6,746 bases of DNA from the NCBI GenBank assembly GCA_005884855.1, contig VAZS01000021.1, forward strand, positions 1-6,746, read 5' to 3'. A program made the translations under genes and the position numbers. Shown piece by piece: positions 5,172-6,746 of the stretch. The notes below the pieces were generated by a model. It searched no databases. It was not told the DNA's origin and saw only the letters and a program-made list of their open reading frames with translations. The stretch is from Alphaproteobacteria bacterium (GTDB taxonomy: Bacteria; Pseudomonadota; Alphaproteobacteria; Rhizobiales; Xanthobacteraceae). The stretch's first letter is position 1, and each line of letters opens with the position of its first letter.

Positions 5172-5735
5172 ATGAATACCCTTCTGAAAATGCCGCTGAT
5201 GGCGATCTTGCTTGCCACCGTCTCGCTGCTTTCAACCGAGGCGAGCGCACAGGTGCCAGCACAGATTGCCGCGCCTGATGCAACAATGGTCGGCACAATT
5301 CATGCTGAGGGCGCTCAGCTCTACGAATGCAAGCGCGATAGCGGCAGCACGTCCTCGGCCCAGAGCGGCACGCTGAGCTGGAAATTCCGAGAGCCCATTG
5401 CCACGCTGATCGTCGACGGTAAAACCATTGGTCGCCACTACGCCGGGCCCAATTGGGATCATAGCGATGGCAGCGGAGTGAAAGCCAAGCTGGCTTCGAG
5501 CGTGCCGGGCTCAACCCCCAACGACATCCCGTGGCTCAAGCTCGAGGTGACGGAGCGACGCGGCAATGGGATGTTCTCGGATGTAGCGACCGTCCAGCGC
5601 ATCAACACCAAGGGCGGGGCGGTGCAAGGATCATGCGAGAACGAAGGCAACTACCGCATTGAGCCCTATTCAGCCGACTACGTCTTCTTGCGCAAAAACG
5701 AAACGACCGAGTACACGTCGTCCGTGAAGCGCTGA
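5172..5735 (+). CDS. Exported DUF3455 domain protein, 187 aa
   Basis: Secreted or periplasmic protein of the DUF3455 family; function unknown. Residues 1-26 form a signal peptide: basic MNTLLK start, hydrophobic core PLMAILLATVSLL, and a cleavage site after ASA (24-26). The mature part shows the family pattern: GTIHAEGAQLYECK (41-54), LSWKFREPIATL (68-79), a GRHYAGPNWDHSDGS block (87-101), IPWLKLEV (119-126), INTKGGAVQGSC (144-155) and a YSADYVFL strand near the end. Only two cysteines, C53 and C155, remain after processing, so one disulfide is likely. GCGAGGA four bases before the ATG supports the start. The gene follows the LuxR-type regulator in the same direction after 107 bp, so it may be cotranscribed with it or controlled by it. 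It ends before a shared terminator. Similarity to fungal and bacterial surface proteins of this family is known, but no activity should be assumed. Confidence 0.9.
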   Translation: MNTLLKMPLMAILLATVSLLSTEASAQVPAQIAAPDATMVGTIHAEGAQLYECKRDSGSTSSAQSGTLSWKFREPIATLIVDGKTIGRHYAGPNWDHSDGSGVKAKLASSVPGSTPNDIPWLKLEVTERRGNGMFSDVATVQRINTKGGAVQGSCENEGNYRIEPYSADYVFLRKNETTEYTSSVKR

Positions 5736-5784
5736 AGGCAGACCGATATTTGTAGCTGGCGATCCGGTCGCTTTGGAAAACCAG

Positions 5785-5812
5785 GCCTGCGCTGAGTGGC
5801 ATCAGCGCAGGC
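5785..5812. terminator. Bidirectional intrinsic terminator between convergent genes
   Basis: GCCTGCGCTGA (5785-5795) and TCAGCGCAGGC (5802-5812) form a perfect 11-bp stem with a 6-base loop, GTGGCA. On the minus strand it starts right after the thioesterase stop codon and is followed by CTGGTTTTCC, giving a short U-run. On the plus strand, 49 bases after the DUF3455 stop, it is followed by the weaker GCTATTTC. It most likely ends both transcripts. Confidence 0.85.
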
Positions 5813-5813
5813 G

Positions 5814-6326
5814 CTATTTCGAGGGCATCGCGACCTTTGCCCCGATGCCCTCGGGACGCGGGATCGCGGAATGGGCGTTCGCCAGCTTCTCGATGCGAGC
5901 TCGAATATCAGGCGGAAACGGCGCGGTCTTTCGCGCGCTCATGTCGATGTGAATCGTCATGTTTTCGGAAGTGGCGGATAGCCAGCCCTCGCCGGCGTGG
6001 CGCAATTCCTCGAAAGTATGCAGCCGCTTCTCGTCAGCGGCGACCAGCAGAACTGAAACCTGCACCGGATCTCCCAGGTGAATCTCGCGCAAATAGCGCA
6101 CGTGGCATTCGGCGGTAAACGTCGAGCGCTGACGCTCCTTCATGTAGCCGGGTCCGATCCCGAGCTTGAGCCATAGCTCATCGATCGCGCGGTCGAACAT
6201 CACGTTGTAATAAGCCATGTTGAGATGGCCGTTATAGTCGATCCATTGCGGCTCGATCTGCATCACCGACGCAAGGAACGGGGCGGGCCTGAGCAGCACA
6301 TCCTCGGCGGCGCCGGCAGTCGTCAT
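5814..6326 (-). CDS. Hot-dog-fold acyl-CoA thioesterase, 170 aa
   Basis: Cytoplasmic thioesterase of the 4-hydroxybenzoyl-CoA/YbgC-like hot-dog superfamily, which hydrolyses acyl-CoA to free acid and CoA. The active-site helix and its lead-in are clear: WIDYNGHLNMAYY (28-40), with Asp30 the expected catalytic residue and GH-N the conserved follow-on, then FDRAIDEL. TFTAECHVRYLREIHLGDPVQV (69-90) matches the central strand region, and SENMTIHIDM (120-129) the late strands. Length is slightly above the usual 130-160. Members of this type occur beside carnitine or betaine catabolic genes, but none is seen here, so the substrate is unknown. The start at 6326 has AGGGGA five bases upstream. The gene is divergent from the FAD oxidase (84-bp gap) and ends directly against the bidirectional terminator. 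Confidence 0.92.
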   Translation of the reverse strand: MTTAGAAEDVLLRPAPFLASVMQIEPQWIDYNGHLNMAYYNVMFDRAIDELWLKLGIGPGYMKERQRSTFTAECHVRYLREIHLGDPVQVSVLLVAADEKRLHTFEELRHAGEGWLSATSENMTIHIDMSARKTAPFPPDIRARIEKLANAHSAIPRPEGIGAKVAMPSK

Positions 6327-6410
6327 TACGATCCCCTTTTGGTTTCAGCCACGACCTTGACCCCCTATATAAGCTTTGCAAGGGTCGGCCGCACGCCAGG
6401 AGGATTTGCC
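6327..6410. promoter_or_regulatory. Divergent promoter region of thioesterase and FAD-oxidase genes
   Basis: This 84-bp gap must hold both transcription starts. TTGACC (6357-6362) and TATATAAG (6366-6373) stand out from the GC-rich surroundings, but they are too close (3 bases) to be one sigma-70 promoter. TATATA is self-complementary and could serve as a -10 in either direction. No better -35 partner is evident. The arrangement suggests shared control of the two genes, which is inference. Confidence 0.4.
6398..6403 (+). promoter_or_regulatory. Strong ribosome-binding site that sets a TTG start
   Basis: AGGAGG, the perfect Shine-Dalgarno core, lies 7 bases before the TTG at 6411. It decides the start of the FAD-oxidase gene, which has no ATG near its N-terminus. 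Confidence 0.8.
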
Positions 6411-6746
6411 TTGGGCATAACCGTCAGCAACACGAAGCGTCCGGAACCGCAGGCGCTGGCGAGCACCCTGGAAGCGCTGGCCGCCCGGTTCGGCAACCGC
6501 TTGATCACCTCGCAAGCCGTCCGCGACCAGCATGCGCATACCACCACCTGGCTGCCGCCGCAGCCGCCCGATGCTGTGGTGATGGCGCAGGAAACCGCCG
6601 ATATCCAGGACGTGGTGCGGATCTGCGCGAGATACCGCGTTCCCGTGATCGCGTTCGGCACCGGCACCTCACTGGAGGGTCAGGTGAACGCGCCGGCAGG
6701 CGGCGTCTGCATCGACCTGCGCGACATGAACAAGGTGCTGGAGGTC
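6411..6746 (+). CDS. FAD-linked oxidase, D-lactate dehydrogenase (cytochrome)/GlcD type, N-terminal part, runs off right edge
   Basis: N-terminal 112 residues of a vanillyl-alcohol-oxidase-type (PCMH) flavoprotein that oxidises a 2-hydroxy acid such as D-lactate or glycolate to the 2-oxo acid, passing electrons to the respiratory chain. The visible part is the start of the FAD-binding domain: SQAVRDQHAHTTTW (34-47), PPDAVVMAQETADIQDVVRI (52-71), the flavin-pyrophosphate loop FGTGTSLEGQVNAP (82-95), then GVCIDLRDMNKVLEV at the window edge. The HTTTW and FGTGTSLEG pattern fits the D-lactate dehydrogenase (LDHD/Dld) branch better than plant-type berberine oxidases. The FAD domain remainder and the C-terminal substrate domain lie outside the window, so the exact substrate is open. 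Translation starts at TTG behind a perfect AGGAGG; ATG-only gene finding would miss or shorten it, since the first in-frame ATG is at codon 58. It is divergent from the thioesterase gene. Confidence 0.92.
   Translation, partial: MGITVSNTKRPEPQALASTLEALAARFGNRLITSQAVRDQHAHTTTWLPPQPPDAVVMAQETADIQDVVRICARYRVPVIAFGTGTSLEGQVNAPAGGVCIDLRDMNKVLEV

Noticed and set aside
6357..6373. TTGACC plus TATATAAG as a single sigma-70 promoter for the FAD oxidase
   Set aside because: The two boxes are only 3 bases apart, far short of the 16-18 needed.

Overview
The window looks like chromosomal DNA of a GC-rich alphaproteobacterium, most likely Bradyrhizobium or a close relative. This rests on high GC in all reading frames, on the sequence character of the UvrD helicase and its proline/alanine-rich insert, and on the gene types present. 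It is judged from memory of these families, not from a search. I see no phage genes, intact insertion sequence, CRISPR array, tRNA or rRNA.

Layout, left to right. (1) Positions 1-1323, minus strand: the first 441 codons of a UvrD/PcrA-type DNA helicase, which continues beyond the left edge. It carries a 41-residue in-frame insert, encoded by palindrome-bearing DNA, between helicase motifs II and III. (2) Positions 1324-1607: divergent intergenic region. (3) Positions 1608-1781, plus: a 57-residue DUF1328 (YtjA-like) small membrane protein. (4) Positions 1782-2097: gene-free, with a UUCG hairpin, an 18-bp perfect palindrome and a consensus TATAAT at its end. (5) Positions 2098-3630, plus: a 510-residue regulator with an N-terminal AraC-type DNA-binding domain joined to a TolB-like domain and TPR repeats, the C-terminal module usually seen on class III adenylate cyclases. 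(6) Positions 3631-3930: a repeat- and hairpin-rich spacer, then an AT-rich promoter-like stretch with an inverted repeat. (7) Positions 3931-5064, plus: a LuxR-type HTH regulator with GAF-like and PAS-like sensory regions. (8) Positions 5172-5735, plus: an exported DUF3455 protein. (9) Positions 5785-5812: a perfect 11-bp hairpin acting as a shared terminator. (10) Positions 5814-6326, minus: a hot-dog-fold acyl-CoA thioesterase. (11) Positions 6411-6746, plus: the start of an FAD-linked D-lactate dehydrogenase/glycolate oxidase-type protein, beginning with TTG after a strong AGGAGG site and running off the right edge.

How the genes relate. There is no single obvious pathway. The uvrD end is housekeeping DNA repair. 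The middle holds two unrelated one-component regulators in tandem, the second followed at about 107 bp by a secreted protein that it may control. The thioesterase and the FAD oxidase are divergent across an 84-bp gap and may share control. The most unusual items are the AraC-TolB-TPR fusion, the palindromic peptide insert in UvrD, and the repeat-rich spacer between the two regulators, which could be a worn-down mobile-element end. I do not see convincing evidence of a wholly new multi-gene system.
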